From the NCBI GenBank assembly GCA_038212015.1, contig JBBQUY010000001.1, positions 1-64,000 on the forward strand: DNA of 64,000 nucleotides, written 5' to 3'. The stretch is from JAGQUL01 sp038212015 (GTDB lineage Bacteria > Actinomycetota > Thermoleophilia > Gaiellales > SKUG01). The translations under genes were made by a program, and so were the position numbers. The notes under the pieces are model-generated. The model searched no databases. It was not told where the DNA came from and saw only the letters and a program-made list of their open reading frames with translations. This document shows positions 32,383 to 41,349 of this stretch, one piece after another; the stretch's first letter is position 1; each line of letters begins with the position of its first letter.

Positions 32383-34427
32383 CTCCGGTCGCGGAACAGC
32401 CGCGCGATCGCAACGTCGTGCATGGCCGTGCGTTCGCACGGACCGCTCCGGACGGGCGCATCGATGGCTCGGGCGATCGCGGCATCTACGCCGGCGACCT
32501 GCGACTGCTGCGTCGCGTCGAGGCATTCCGAGCCGAGCAGGAGGCAGCGGTCGCGAGCACCGTCGCGATCGGCGACGGCGGGTGCGCCGTGCGCTTCGAC
32601 CTGCAGGCGGTCGCTCCGGGCACGAGCGTGCTGCTCGTCGCCGAGCTCGACGGCACCGACCTGTTCGAAGTGCGCAACGGCCTGCTCGAGTCGCCGGGCG
32701 ACGACCCTGACCACGGCCTCGGCCTCGGCCTCGGCTCTGCGCGACCCGACGCACGCGTTCGCCTGTCCGTCGACGTCGATGGCGCGGACGTGACCGATCG
32801 AGACGGCGTCGCGCTGTCCGAGGTGCCGATCCGCGCCGACGGCACGCCTCGAACGGCGTCATGGAAGTGGACGGTGTCGCACGACGAGACCGAGCCGGTC
32901 GACGTTCGGGTCGAGCTGCGCTTGTCCTGGGCACTCAGCACCGACGATCAGCCCCCCATCCCCGCATCCTTCGCCGACCTCGAACGCGATCGTCGCCGCG
33001 CGATCGAACCGTGGATCGCGGATCGGCCCCAGCCGGGGGGAGTCGACGATGTCGCCCGCATCCTGCGCGCCTCGCTCGAGGACATCGCGTCCCTGCGAAT
33101 CGGCGTGCCTGACGGAACGCTGCTCGCAGCCGGCGTCCCGTGGTTTCTCACCGTCTTCGGGCGCGACTCCCTGCTGTCGGCGTGGATGATGCTGCCGGTC
33201 GACCCCGGCCTGTCCGTCGCGACGCTCCGACACCTCGCGCGCCACCAGAGCACCACCTACGACCTCGCCACGGACGCCGAGCCAGGCAAGATCCAGCACG
33301 AGGAGCGCAGCGGCGTCGCGGCACAGCGATGGTACGAGCGCTACTACGGCTCGGTTGATTCGACTCCGTTGTTCGTGATGCTGGCAGCCGAGCACGCTCG
33401 CTGGACCGGCGACGACACGACCGTCCGCGAGCTCGAGACGCAGCTGCGCGCGGCCGTTGGCTGGATCCTCGCGCGCGTGGAGGATGACGAGCTCGGACTC
33501 GTCGGGTTCTGGCGTCGCGGCGAGCGAGGGCTGGAGATCCAGAGCTGGAAGGACTCCCACGATTCCCAGCGTGACCATGCGGGTCGCGTCGCGACGGGGC
33601 TGATTCGACCGATCGAGGCCCAGGGATACGCAGTCGCCGCGCTGCGAGGTGCCGCACGCATCGCTGCGAGCGCGTGGCAGGACGAGGTCGTCGCATCCGA
33701 GTGGGCGGCCGCCGCCCGCGTCCTTGAGCGTCGACTGGTCGAACGCGCGTTCGTCGAGCTGCCACCGGCGGTGCTCGTCGACGAGGACGATCCGCGCCGT
33801 GGTGGGTTCCTCGCGCAGGGAATCGACTCGGCCGGGCACGCGATCGACTCGCTGTGTTCGAACTCCGGTCACCTGCTGTGGACCGAATCGATCGCCGATC
33901 CCTCGATCCGATCACGCGTCGTTGCGCAGCTGACGAGCGACGCGCTCGACTCCGGCTGGGGCATCCGCACGATGTCGACTCTGGATGCCGGCTACGACCC
34001 TGCGAGCTATCACTGCGGCAGCGTCTGGCCGCACGACGCCGCGATCTGCATCGCCGGCGTCGCGCGCTACGACCGCGAGAGCGCCGCGCGGCTTGCCCGC
34101 AACCTGTTCGACGCCGCGATGGCACAGGACGGTCGCCTGCCCGAACTGTTCTCGGGTGCTCCCCGCTCGGCGGACCATCCAGCACCGGAGATCATCCACA
34201 CGTCGTGCAGCCCCCAGGCGTGGTCGGCGGCCGCGCCGGTGCTGGTGCTGCGCGCGCTGCTCGGACTCGAACCCGACGTGAAGGGCAACGAGCTCGTGTC
34301 CACGGCGCTGGAAGCTCCGGCCTGGCTGGCGGGGTTCCGCTGGCGAGGCGTGCGCGCGCTCGGTACGAAGTGGGACGTCGAAGTCGGTCGCGACGGGCTC
34401 ATCGAGATCATCCACGTCGCGAGCTGA
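32379..34427 (+). CDS. Glycogen-debranching-enzyme-type alpha-glucosidase
   Basis: A 682-residue protein. The N-terminal ~190 residues match the bacterial glycogen debranching enzyme N-terminal beta-domain (GSGDRGIYAGDLRLLRRVEA and later strands). The rest is an (alpha/alpha)6 barrel of the amylo-alpha-1,6-glucosidase/GH63-GH15-like type: GVPWFLTVFGRDSLLSAWMM, GKIQHEERSGVAA, GLEIQSWKDSHDSQ, GWGIRTMSTLDAGYDPASYH and GSVWPHDAAICIAGVARY. The acidic residues in FGRDS and in the CGSVWPHD loop are family-typical catalytic or substrate contacts. It probably hydrolyses alpha-1,6 or related glucosidic bonds in glycogen or compatible-solute sugars. Start ATG 32379 overlaps the HAD phosphatase stop. Confidence 0.9.
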   Translation: MTPVAEQPRDRNVVHGRAFARTAPDGRIDGSGDRGIYAGDLRLLRRVEAFRAEQEAAVASTVAIGDGGCAVRFDLQAVAPGTSVLLVAELDGTDLFEVRNGLLESPGDDPDHGLGLGLGSARPDARVRLSVDVDGADVTDRDGVALSEVPIRADGTPRTASWKWTVSHDETEPVDVRVELRLSWALSTDDQPPIPASFADLERDRRRAIEPWIADRPQPGGVDDVARILRASLEDIASLRIGVPDGTLLAAGVPWFLTVFGRDSLLSAWMMLPVDPGLSVATLRHLARHQSTTYDLATDAEPGKIQHEERSGVAAQRWYERYYGSVDSTPLFVMLAAEHARWTGDDTTVRELETQLRAAVGWILARVEDDELGLVGFWRRGERGLEIQSWKDSHDSQRDHAGRVATGLIRPIEAQGYAVAALRGAARIAASAWQDEVVASEWAAAARVLERRLVERAFVELPPAVLVDEDDPRRGGFLAQGIDSAGHAIDSLCSNSGHLLWTESIADPSIRSRVVAQLTSDALDSGWGIRTMSTLDAGYDPASYHCGSVWPHDAAICIAGVARYDRESAARLARNLFDAAMAQDGRLPELFSGAPRSADHPAPEIIHTSCSPQAWSAAAPVLVLRALLGLEPDVKGNELVSTALEAPAWLAGFRWRGVRALGTKWDVEVGRDGLIEIIHVAS

Positions 34428-34493
34428 CCAGCTCGCGGCACCGCGCGCGTCACCGCATCCCCACCAGGTGGGGATCACGTGACACGGGCGAGT

Positions 34494-34724
34494 TCACGCA
34501 CGCCGAAGCGAGGACCTGCCCAGGTTCCATCCGCTGACGATCGCCCAGATTGCTTCCAGCGCGAAGAAACCCCACTGGCGCAGGAAGAACGCGTCGACGG
34601 CGAGGAGCGTCGCACCGACCACGTTGGCGAGCAGGTAGAGGACGGATTCCGGCTGTGTGCGGCGCATGGCGACGGCGCAGAACGCGCCGAGCACGAGCGC
34701 GGATCCGATCAGCTGAAACAGCAT
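34494..34724 (-). CDS. Small integral membrane protein (CBU_0592-like)
   Basis: A 76-residue protein with three hydrophobic segments: LIGSALVLGAFCAVAMRR, YLLANVVGATLLAVDAFFL and WGFFALEAIWAIVSGWNLG. The pattern of a short loop with SVLYLLANVVG and RQWGFFALEAIWA matches a family of small membrane proteins first named CBU_0592, of unknown function. It stands alone between the convergent debranching enzyme and mutase genes. Confidence 0.8.
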   Translation of the reverse strand: MLFQLIGSALVLGAFCAVAMRRTQPESVLYLLANVVGATLLAVDAFFLRQWGFFALEAIWAIVSGWNLGRSSLRRA

Positions 34725-34934
34725 GGCGAGGCACCTGGATGTTCGCCGTCGTCACACCGGGTACGGCTGCCTCGTCCGGGACGCTGGACATCGCAACGTC
34801 GCCCTCAGGCTAGCACCGCTTCCGGCCGATACGGGGTGCATGCCTTCGCAGCTCTCCCTGTTCGCTGCCGACCGGTACCACGATCCGCGAGTCGCTGCGG
34901 ATCGTACGCGTGCCCGTGCCATCGCGATGCTGCG

Positions 34935-36521
34935 TCAGTCGAACGTGCCCCACTCGGCGCGCAGCACGTCGCAGATCTCGCCGACCGTCACGCCGATCCG
35001 AAGCGCCTCACGCATCGATGGCAGCAGGTTGTCCGACGAGCGCGCAACGTCGAGCACGTTCGACAGCGCCGCGTCGCAGGCCGCCTGATCACGAGCCACA
35101 CGCCAGGCAGCGAGGCGCTCGACCTGACCGCGTTCGATCGTCTCGTCGAGGCGGTGCAGTTCCGGTTCGACCTCCTCGTCGTCGACGTACGCATTCTGGC
35201 CGACGATGACGGTCTCGCCTGACTCGATCGCCTGCTGGAACGCGTAGGCGGAATCCTCGATCTGCTGCTTGGTCCAGCCGTTCTCGGCGCACGCGACCGC
35301 GCCGCCCTGATCGCGAATCTCCGCGAGCAGCGCCTCTGCACGCGCCAGCAGTTCGGAGGTGAGCGCCTCGACGTAGTACGACCCCGCGAACGGGTCGGCC
35401 GTCGCCGTGATGCCGCTCTCTTCCTGCAGCACCTGCTGTGTGCGCAGCGCGATCTGGGCGGAGCGCTCGGTCGGCAGCGCAAGGGCTTCGTCGAACCCGT
35501 TCGTGTGGATTGACTGCGCGCCACCGCCGGCCGCGCTGAATGCCTGCAGCGCAACGCGGACGATGTTGTTTTCGGGCTGCTGCGCCGTCAGCGTCGATCC
35601 GCCCGTCTGCGCGTGGAAGCGCAGCGCCATCGACTTCGGATTCTTCGCGCCGAACGAGTCCCGCATGATGCGTGCCCAGAGTTCGCGCGCTGCGCGGAAC
35701 TTGGCGACTTCCTGGAAGACGTCGTTGTGCGCGTTGAAGAAGAACGACAGGCGCGGCGCGAACTCGTCGACGCCGAGCCCGGCGGCGAGCGCCGCCTCGA
35801 CGTATGCGACGCCGTGCGCGAGCGTGAACGCGATCTCCTGGACGGCGTTGGAGCCGGCCTCGCGGATGTGGTACCCGCTGATCGAGATCGTGTTGAATCG
35901 GGGCGCGTTCGCCGCACACCACGCGAACGTGTCCACGGTCAGGCGCATCGAGGGGCGGGGCGGGAAAATGTAGTTGCCGCGCGCCACGTACTCCTTGAGG
36001 ATGTCGTTCTGGATCGTGCCGCGAATGGAGCCGGCGGGCGCGCCCTGCTCCTCGGCCACGAGGTCGTACAGGAGCAGCAGCATCGACGCCGGCGCGTTGA
36101 TGGTCATCGACGTCGACACGTCCGCGAGCGGGATCGAGTCGAACAGCCGACGCATGTCGCCCAGGTGGTCCACCGCGACGCCGGTCCGGCCGACCTCGCC
36201 GAGCGACCTGGGATCGTCGGAGTCGAGCCCGAGCTGCGTCGGCAGGTCGAACGCCGTCGACAGGCCCGTCTGCCCACGTGAGAGCAGGTAGCGAAAGCGC
36301 TCGTTCGTCGCCTCGGCGGTCGCGAAACCGGCGTACTGGCGCATCGTCCACGGACGCACGCGATACATGCCGGCATACGGGCCGCGGGCATACGGGAACG
36401 TGCCAGGCGGCGTCAGCCGCTCGTCGAGCCCTGCCGGAAGGTCGTCCGGGCCATAGAGCGGTGCGACCGGAATTCCGGATTCGGTCGTGCGGGCGGCGAT
36501 GTCGGACGTGGGAGCACTCAT
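34935..36521 (-). CDS. Methylmalonyl-CoA mutase large (catalytic) subunit
   Basis: A 528-residue acyl-CoA mutase of the separate-subunit type: TIM-barrel substrate domain only, with no B12-binding domain, which must come from another gene outside the window. Conserved parts are RVRPWTMRQYAGFATAEATN, FDLPTQLGLDSDDPRSLGEV, AGSIRGTIQNDILKEYVARG, FPPRPSMRL, NTISISGYHIREAG, APRLSFFFNAHNDVF and HAQTGGSTLTAQQPENNIVR. Tyr63 in RQYAGF corresponds to the Tyr that marks methylmalonyl-CoA mutase; isobutyryl-CoA mutases have Phe and 2-hydroxyisobutyryl-CoA mutases have Ile there. The reaction is (R)-methylmalonyl-CoA to succinyl-CoA. TAGGCT (minus strand of 36529-36534) seven bases upstream of the ATG implies leaderless transcription. 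Confidence 0.94.
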   Translation of the reverse strand: MSAPTSDIAARTTESGIPVAPLYGPDDLPAGLDERLTPPGTFPYARGPYAGMYRVRPWTMRQYAGFATAEATNERFRYLLSRGQTGLSTAFDLPTQLGLDSDDPRSLGEVGRTGVAVDHLGDMRRLFDSIPLADVSTSMTINAPASMLLLLYDLVAEEQGAPAGSIRGTIQNDILKEYVARGNYIFPPRPSMRLTVDTFAWCAANAPRFNTISISGYHIREAGSNAVQEIAFTLAHGVAYVEAALAAGLGVDEFAPRLSFFFNAHNDVFQEVAKFRAARELWARIMRDSFGAKNPKSMALRFHAQTGGSTLTAQQPENNIVRVALQAFSAAGGGAQSIHTNGFDEALALPTERSAQIALRTQQVLQEESGITATADPFAGSYYVEALTSELLARAEALLAEIRDQGGAVACAENGWTKQQIEDSAYAFQQAIESGETVIVGQNAYVDDEEVEPELHRLDETIERGQVERLAAWRVARDQAACDAALSNVLDVARSSDNLLPSMREALRIGVTVGEICDVLRAEWGTFD

Positions 36522-36577
36522 GTGCCGGAGCCTACCCGCGCGCTCACGTGGACCGTCGAGAATGCCGATGACGACGC

Positions 36578-37978
36578 GTGCGCGCAACGCAGACAACCGT
36601 GACGCTCGTCGTCACCGCCGCCGTGGCGGCGGGCATGCTGTCGTTCCTGGTCGCGACACCCGACCAGGGTGAACGCATCGCCGCGGACGAGGTCGGCTTC
36701 GCGCTGCTCGACACCGACCACGTGTTCGGCGCGATGGGACATGCCGCCGAGCACCATCGAGCGGCACACTCGGCATCGGTCGGCGCGCAGGCCGCGACCC
36801 TGAGCTCGCGCCGCTGGCTCGCCGCGCTCCCGGGATCCGGAGCTCGACGCGCGACGATCCCCGCGAACGTGAAGACGGGGGTCGGGAAGGCTGCGCCGCA
36901 TCGTCGCGTGGCGGCGTTCGTGCGCTGGGCCGACGACCTGCCCGCGCAGCGCTGGCGCGTCACCACGAGCGCACCAGTCCCGGTGGCGGGCGCCGAACGG
37001 ACATGGACGGTCGCAGCGGAGCTCCAGGTCGACGTCGCGCAGGCGACGACCCGTACGCGGCGGCAGGTCGTGCCGCTCGAGCTCGAGCTGCGCGGCAGCG
37101 TTGCGGAGGTCAAGGGCGCACCACGCAGCTGGGTCGTGCAGGACGTGATCGTCGGCGCGAGCCCGGGATGGCTTCGTGCGTACCGTGATCCGGTCGTCGT
37201 GGGAAGCGAGATCGTCGACGTGATCGCACCGGTCTCCGCTCGCGCCGTCGCGGCGGATGCCGCGGACGCCGCCACCGCCACGCTCGCACCGGTCACCACT
37301 CGCTATGCGAGCCGAGGTCGAGTCGCGACGCTCGCGATCTGGATGGTCGATCGCCAGTCGATGGCGCGAGCGGTGACTCGGCGAGTCGTGCCGGCAGACG
37401 TGCGCGACGCTGCCGCAGACGCACCGCACGCACTGGCGTGGGCAGACGATCGCGGCGACATCGTCGTGGACCTGTCGCGGTTCCAGCAGACCAGCGCCGA
37501 CGCGCGTGGCGCTGCCATCCGACATGCCGTCGCGCACGTCGCGACACGAGGCGTGACGTCGCGCGCGCCCGCGATCCTCGCCGAGGGCATCGCCCTGGCG
37601 GAAGCGCGCCGTGCGAACCGCAGCATCGTCATCACGAGCGACGAGCTGGTGTCGCTCGATGCCGCGTTCACGACGCGCACGAGCGGTATCGCCGACCTGT
37701 TGGAGGCTGCACCCGTCACCCGGCTGGACGGTGCGTCGCAGGAGCTCGTCGCCGCTGCGACGGTGGCGTGGCTGCTCGAAGCGCGCGGGGTGCCGCGCGT
37801 GCAGGCGCTGCTCGACGCGATCGAGCGCGGCACGCCGCCGGCGACGGCGTTGCGACGCACGGTCGGGCTTGCACCGCGCGGCGTGGAGGTGCAGGTGGGC
37901 GGCTGGGTCCGGAGCCAGCTTCCGACGAAGGTGCCGACCGCGCTGCCCGAAACCGCCGTGGAGGAGACGACGCCGTGA
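36578..37978 (+). CDS. Membrane-anchored protein with degenerate zinc-peptidase (gluzincin) motif
   Basis: A 466-residue protein. An N-terminal signal anchor (TVTLVVTAAVAAGMLSFLVA) is followed by an Ala/Arg-rich linker and mixed alpha/beta regions. Around residues 310-340 it reads IRHAVAHVATRGVTSRAP then AILAEGIALAE. This aligns by eye with the gluzincin pattern HExxH-V-(A/V)-T-x(n)-P-x-W-L-x-E-G-x-A: both His ligands (316, 320) and the downstream Glu (336) remain, but the catalytic Glu is Ala. It is thus probably a non-catalytic peptidase-like protein. The GTG start at 36578 is the only one that keeps the anchor. Its stop overlaps the next gene (GTGA), and LemA follows, so the three probably form one membrane complex. 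Confidence 0.78.
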   Translation: MRATQTTVTLVVTAAVAAGMLSFLVATPDQGERIAADEVGFALLDTDHVFGAMGHAAEHHRAAHSASVGAQAATLSSRRWLAALPGSGARRATIPANVKTGVGKAAPHRRVAAFVRWADDLPAQRWRVTTSAPVPVAGAERTWTVAAELQVDVAQATTRTRRQVVPLELELRGSVAEVKGAPRSWVVQDVIVGASPGWLRAYRDPVVVGSEIVDVIAPVSARAVAADAADAATATLAPVTTRYASRGRVATLAIWMVDRQSMARAVTRRVVPADVRDAAADAPHALAWADDRGDIVVDLSRFQQTSADARGAAIRHAVAHVATRGVTSRAPAILAEGIALAEARRANRSIVITSDELVSLDAAFTTRTSGIADLLEAAPVTRLDGASQELVAAATVAWLLEARGVPRVQALLDAIERGTPPATALRRTVGLAPRGVEVQVGGWVRSQLPTKVPTALPETAVEETTP

Positions 37979-38901
37979 CCGACCTCGACACCACATCCCA
38001 CACCGTCCCCGTCCAGGCGGACGTTCCCACAGCCGTCACGCTCGACGACGCGACGCTGCGCCGCGTGTTCGCCGACGCCCCGGCCGATCTCGTCGTCCCC
38101 AAGGATGTCGGCAGCCTCTTCACGGCTCGGATTCGCACGATGGGTGGCTCCGGCCGCAGCCCGCTGCTCGCGGTGTGGATCGGTGCCTTGTTCGGAGGGG
38201 TGCTCGTGGGGTTGGTGTTCCAGCAGCCGCTCGGATGGCTGCTCGCGTCGATCGCCATCGTCGTCGCCATCGTCGCCGGCCTGTGGGTGCATGGCAAGGC
38301 CGCAGACGACTTCTTCGATCGGTATGCCGCCGCGCGCGGTCTCACGCACATCGAGAACGCGTACGTGTCGGCGAGCGTACCGCTCTTCAACCGAGGCGAC
38401 GAACGTTCGTGGCCGCGCGTGCTCGAAGGCGCGATCGCCGGCCAGCACGCAAAGGTCGCCCAGTACACGTATACGGACATCTCCTACGACGACGAGGGTC
38501 GGCGCCAGAAGACCAACTTCCACTTCACCACGGTGTGCCTGCGACTGCCGGATGCGGTTGCCGCGCGCTTCGCCGGGGTCTACCTGTCTCCGAAGAAGTT
38601 CGGGTTCGGGGCGATCCAGGACAAGCTCGCACACGACCGCAAGGTCGAACTCGAAAGCGCGGATTTCGCCAGGCGCTACACGCTCCGCGTCGTGGACTCC
38701 CAGGACGACATCGCGCTGTACGAGCTGTTTTCAACCTCCTTCGTGCACACGCTCTCGACCAGTCTCACGGCGTTCTGGGAGCAGCGCGGACACGACCTGG
38801 TCGTCTGGCACAAGGGTCATGAATCCGAGGCAGCCGACCTGGATCGCATGTGTCTGGAGGCGTGGCACGTGCTGCACCGGTACCTCGAGGAACATCGCTG
38901 A
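37975..38901 (+). CDS. DUF3137-like integral membrane protein
   Basis: A 308-residue protein starting at GTG 37975, which overlaps the previous stop. After a ~65-residue cytosolic N-terminus come two adjacent transmembrane helices (LLAVWIGALFGGVLVGLVF and WLLASIAIVVAIVAGLWVH). The remaining ~190 residues form a cytosolic domain with strands such as ERSWPRVLEGAIAGQHAKV, KTNFHFTTVCLRLPDAV and ALYELFSTSFVHTLS. This topology, and its position next to lemA, fit DUF3137-type proteins, which often neighbour lemA. Function unknown. It lies second in a three-gene operon (36578-39554), 83 bases before lemA. Confidence 0.75.
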   Translation: MTDLDTTSHTVPVQADVPTAVTLDDATLRRVFADAPADLVVPKDVGSLFTARIRTMGGSGRSPLLAVWIGALFGGVLVGLVFQQPLGWLLASIAIVVAIVAGLWVHGKAADDFFDRYAAARGLTHIENAYVSASVPLFNRGDERSWPRVLEGAIAGQHAKVAQYTYTDISYDDEGRRQKTNFHFTTVCLRLPDAVAARFAGVYLSPKKFGFGAIQDKLAHDRKVELESADFARRYTLRVVDSQDDIALYELFSTSFVHTLSTSLTAFWEQRGHDLVVWHKGHESEAADLDRMCLEAWHVLHRYLEEHR

Positions 38902-38984
38902 GCAATTCGCGTGCGTAGACAGCGGCGCAGGTGGGGATACGCACGACGACCCAGCGCCACCACGTCCCCGCCACGGAGGATTCC

Positions 38985-39554
38985 ATGGGAATCGGTTTGA
39001 TCATCGTCCTCGTCGTCGTCGCCCTCATCGTCCTGTGGGCGGTGGCGACCTACAACGGGCTCGTGTCCCGGCGTGCGCGCGTCGACGAGTCCTGGAGCGG
39101 CATCGACGTGCAGCTCAAGCGACGTCACGACCTGATCCCCAACCTCGTGGAGACGGTCAAGGGCTATGCATCGCACGAGAAGCAGACGCTCGAGAACGTC
39201 ATCAAGGCCCGAAACACCGCCGTGTCCGCCCAGGACGCAGGCGATCCGGCTGCCCTCGGCGCTGCCGAAGGCATCCTCACCGGTGCGCTGCGACAGGTGT
39301 TCGCGCTCAGCGAGGCGTACCCGGACCTGAAGGCGAACACGAACTTCCTCGATCTGCAGGCGCAGCTGGCCGACACCGAGGACAAGATCAGCGCGTCGCG
39401 CCGCATCTACAACGGCAACGTGCGCGACTACAACACGAAGATCCAGCAGGTGCCTGCGAACATCATCGCCGGCATCGGCAACTTCACCGTCCGCGAGTTC
39501 TTCGAGATCGAGGAGCCGAGCGAGCGCGCAGCGCCGAGCGTCAGCTTCTCCTGA
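38985..39554 (+). CDS. LemA family protein
   Basis: A 189-residue LemA. One N-terminal transmembrane helix (GIGLIIVLVVVALIVLWAVA) leads into the conserved region YNGLVSRRARVDESWSGIDV, QLKRRHDLIPNLVETVKGYA, EKQTLENVIKARN and ALSEAYPDLKANTNFLDLQA, followed by IYNGNVRDYN and FFEIEEPSE. The fold is a helical bundle on the periplasmic or extracytoplasmic side. GGAGGA lies six bases before ATG 38985. LemA is widespread but poorly understood; it often co-occurs with membrane proteases and TPM- or DUF3137-type proteins, as it does here. Confidence 0.95.
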   Translation: MGIGLIIVLVVVALIVLWAVATYNGLVSRRARVDESWSGIDVQLKRRHDLIPNLVETVKGYASHEKQTLENVIKARNTAVSAQDAGDPAALGAAEGILTGALRQVFALSEAYPDLKANTNFLDLQAQLADTEDKISASRRIYNGNVRDYNTKIQQVPANIIAGIGNFTVREFFEIEEPSERAAPSVSFS

Positions 39555-39579
39555 CCCGCACGATCCAGGGAGCACCGCG

Positions 39580-41349
39580 ATGACGACGCCGCACCATGCC
39601 GGCCAGGATCCGCTCGCGCCGGAGCTTCGCGCGAGCCGTATCGCATCGTGGGGGCCAGTACCCGAACGCGCCGCGCACCTGGCGCACCGGCTCGTCGACC
39701 GGTTCCAGCACGTCACGGGCACGCGGCCGGAGCCGACGCTGCGCCCGTTCGCGGACGCGCAGCGCTCGCAGCCGAAGATTCCCGGAACCCGTCTGGCAGC
39801 GTCGGACGTGGATGCGCTCGCCCGCATCGCGCCGGTACACACCGACGACGACGCGCGGCGCGCGTACTCGCTCGGCAAGTCGTACCCCGACCTGTTCGCC
39901 GCGCGCGGAGCGCAGCTCGATCGCGCGTGTGACGCGGTGGTTCGGCCGCGCACGGAGGAGGAGCTCGAACGCGCGCTCGCATGGTGCGTCGAGCAGGACG
40001 TGGCGGTCGTGCCGGTCGGTGGCGGCACCACGGTGACCGGTGGCATCGAGCCGATCGGACGCACGTCGGAGCAGCCCGTCGTCGCGCTCGACACGACCGC
40101 GCTGTCGACGTGCCTGGACATCGACCACGTCAGTGGCGTGGCGACGTTCCAGGCTGGCGTTCGCGGCCCGGACCTCGAACGCGCGCTCGCATCGTTCGGA
40201 CTGACCCTGGGGCACGTTCCGCAGTCGTTCGAGTACTCGACGCTCGGTGGATGGATCGCAACGCGCTCGGCCGGGCAGCAGTCGCTGCGCTACGGCAAGA
40301 TGGAAGCGATGACCGCAGCGCTGCGCGTGGTGACGCCGGAGGGCGAGCTGGACGTCGACCACCTGCCGGCGCATGGCGCGGGCAGCGACCTGCGCGAGCT
40401 CGTGCTCGGATCCGAAGGCACGATCGGCATCGTCACGCGCGCGACGATGCGCGTGCGACGACGCCCGGAAGCGATCCGCTTCGCGGCGTACCTGTTCGGA
40501 TCGTTCGAGGAGGCGCGCGAAGCGGCACGCCACCTCGTGCAGCGCGGCGACATCCGTCCGGCGATGGTGCGCGTGAGCGACTCGGCGGAGACGGCGTTCA
40601 ACGTCGGCGCAAGCGTGCCGCGAATGCTGGGCGGGTCGCTCGGACGCGGCATGGCGCGCATGCTCGGTGCACGCGACGGCGCGATGGTCATCGTGCTGTG
40701 CACGGGCTCGCGCGGCGACGCGCGGGCGACGGAGCTGCTTGTCGATCGGCACATGCACGCATGCCGGGGGCGCGCACTCGGTCCGATGCCGGCACGCGCG
40801 TGGTACCACGGACGATTCCGCCAGCCCTACGCGCGCGACGTGATGATGGACCGCGGCCTGCTCGTCGACACGCTGGAGACGAGCGTCGCGTGGTCACGCC
40901 TGCCGACGCTGCACCACGAGGTGCGAACCGCCCTCGAGGACGCCTTCGGCGAGGGACGCTGCATCGTCGGGTCACACCTGTCGCACCTGTACCACGACGG
41001 TGCGAGCGCGTACTTCACGTTCCTGGCCGCACCCCAGCCCGGCCGCGAGCTGGAGCAGTGGCGCGCCGCCAAGCGCGCGGTGCACGCGGCGATCATTCGC
41101 AGCGGCGGATCGGCAAGTCACCAGCACGGTGTCGGCACGATGCACGCCGATCTCTACGAGGGGCTCGTGTCGCGCGTGGGAGCCGAGGCGCTGCGCGCGG
41201 TGCGGCGACGTCTCGATCCACACGGCCTGCTCAATCCCGGCAAGCTGCTGGAGCACCCGAGCGACGGTCAGACGTCGATCAACGCGGTTCGCGCACCTGG
41301 TGCGTCGGCGAGCGATGCGAGCGCGACGTCGGAGCGCGACCGCACGTGA
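39580..41349 (+). CDS. FAD-linked oxidase, alkyldihydroxyacetonephosphate synthase-like
   Basis: A 589-residue flavoprotein of the VAO/PCMH family. The N-terminal ~100 residues are an extension, then the FAD-binding motifs appear: DAVVRPRTEEELERALAWCV, VAVVPVGGGTTVTGG, TFQAGVRGPDLERALASFGL, HVPQSFEYSTLGGWIATRSA, GQQSLRYGKMEAM and LVLGSEGTIGIVTRATMRV. The C-terminal half has GRCIVGSHLSHLYHDGASAY and GGSASHQHGVGTMH, both close to alkylglycerone-phosphate synthase (AGPS), where these His residues serve catalysis in ether-lipid synthesis. A glycolate-oxidase-like role is the alternative. AGGGAG lies seven bases before the ATG. Its stop overlaps the DNA-glycosylase gene (GTGA). Confidence 0.87.
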   Translation: MTTPHHAGQDPLAPELRASRIASWGPVPERAAHLAHRLVDRFQHVTGTRPEPTLRPFADAQRSQPKIPGTRLAASDVDALARIAPVHTDDDARRAYSLGKSYPDLFAARGAQLDRACDAVVRPRTEEELERALAWCVEQDVAVVPVGGGTTVTGGIEPIGRTSEQPVVALDTTALSTCLDIDHVSGVATFQAGVRGPDLERALASFGLTLGHVPQSFEYSTLGGWIATRSAGQQSLRYGKMEAMTAALRVVTPEGELDVDHLPAHGAGSDLRELVLGSEGTIGIVTRATMRVRRRPEAIRFAAYLFGSFEEAREAARHLVQRGDIRPAMVRVSDSAETAFNVGASVPRMLGGSLGRGMARMLGARDGAMVIVLCTGSRGDARATELLVDRHMHACRGRALGPMPARAWYHGRFRQPYARDVMMDRGLLVDTLETSVAWSRLPTLHHEVRTALEDAFGEGRCIVGSHLSHLYHDGASAYFTFLAAPQPGRELEQWRAAKRAVHAAIIRSGGSASHQHGVGTMHADLYEGLVSRVGAEALRAVRRRLDPHGLLNPGKLLEHPSDGQTSINAVRAPGASASDASATSERDRT

